A stretch of DNA of 32,893 bases, from assembly GCA_000702245.1 (NCBI GenBank), contig JNKY01000006.1, positions 1 to 32,893 on the forward strand, read 5' to 3'. Each line of letters opens with the position of its first letter. Position 1 is the stretch's first letter. Shown here one piece after another: positions 32,596 through 32,893 of this stretch. The notes beneath the pieces are model-generated. The model saw nothing but the letters and a program-made list of their open reading frames with translations. It searched no databases and had not been told where the DNA came from. The DNA comes from Lachnospiraceae bacterium C6A11 (GTDB lineage: Bacteria > Bacillota > Clostridia > Lachnospirales > Lachnospiraceae). The translations under genes and the position numbers were made by a program.

Positions 32596-32893
32596 TTAAC
32601 TTGCTTTTTTCTGTATCCCATCATTTGCTACATACATATACAGTTTTTCAAAGTCATTTGGTGACATATAGTCGCAGTGACTATGAGACCTTACAGTGTT
32701 ATAGAAAGTCTCAATGTACTCAAAAACAAGGCGATAAGCCTGATTATAGTCTGCAATTGCAAACCGATTAAGCCATTCCCTTTTTATGAGAGAATGAAAT
32801 GATTCGATACAGGCATTATCATAAGGATAACCTGTATGACTATAACTAAGTTGATATTTTTCGGTAGCATTTCTGTATGCTTTTGAAACATAC
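32596..32893 (-). CDS. IS3-family transposase OrfB, C-terminal part (cut by window edge)
   Basis: The minus strand encodes 98 residues ending at TAA (32598-32596). They include HTGYPYDNACIESFHSLIKR, with the DDE glutamate in its IES block, then FEYIETFYNTVRSHSHCDYM and SPNDFEKLY. These are the closing integrase-core segments of IS3 (IS150-group) transposases, intact to the normal C-terminus. The N-terminal part and OrfA lie beyond the window. It lies 28 bases from the TerB-like gene, marking the edge of the accessory region. Confidence 0.9.
   Translation of the reverse strand, partial: YVSKAYRNATEKYQLSYSHTGYPYDNACIESFHSLIKREWLNRFAIADYNQAYRLVFEYIETFYNTVRSHSHCDYMSPNDFEKLYMYVANDGIQKKAS

Overview
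The window looks like chromosomal DNA of an anaerobic Firmicute, most likely a Lachnospiraceae-type Clostridium. The case rests on strong AGGAGG-type ribosome binding sites, mid-to-low GC, a group B-like [FeFe]-hydrogenase, short lipoprotein signals followed by Thr/Glu-rich linkers, an AGCS alanine symporter, and Firmicute-style ABC exporters. I cannot fix genus or species from sequence alone.

Layout. 1-~272 is the 3' end of a 23S rRNA, followed by tRNA-Trp(CCA) and two bidirectional terminators. 689-4220 (minus strand) holds a zinc-ribbon protein, an unrecognised protein and the hydrogenase. 4517-9591 is an export block: an ArsR-like regulator under a promoter with a nested palindromic operator, then two ABC ATPase/permease pairs. 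9787-13506 pairs a HAD phosphatase with a PAS/GGDEF/EAL cyclic-di-GMP protein. 13652-14809 is an orphan lipoprotein that resembles a dead metalloprotease.

14918-20567 is one of the two most interesting parts. A cobalamin riboswitch leads into five genes: a lipoprotein CbiK-type cobaltochelatase outside the membrane, a lipoprotein with two NEAT-like domains, and a complete BtuF/BtuC/BtuD-type ABC importer. Together they look like a surface tetrapyrrole/corrinoid handling and uptake system. After it come an alanine symporter, a methyltransferase, aroE-aroK (minus strand), and maf-tcdA.

26324-26600 holds a compact locus with the full architecture of a par/Fst-type type I toxin-antitoxin: a 28-residue one-helix membrane peptide with a TTG start and sequestered Shine-Dalgarno, a convergent short antisense RNA with its own promoter, a shared bidirectional terminator, and direct repeats that place the antisense RNA over the toxin start codon. 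An aldolase-family gene follows.

27980 to the end is AT-richer and looks like an accessory or defence-type island: a nuclease-helicase fusion (DUF2075 type), a MazG-like pyrophosphohydrolase, a His-rich protein of unknown function overlapping a TerB-like gene, and the 3' end of an IS3-family transposase truncated by the window edge.
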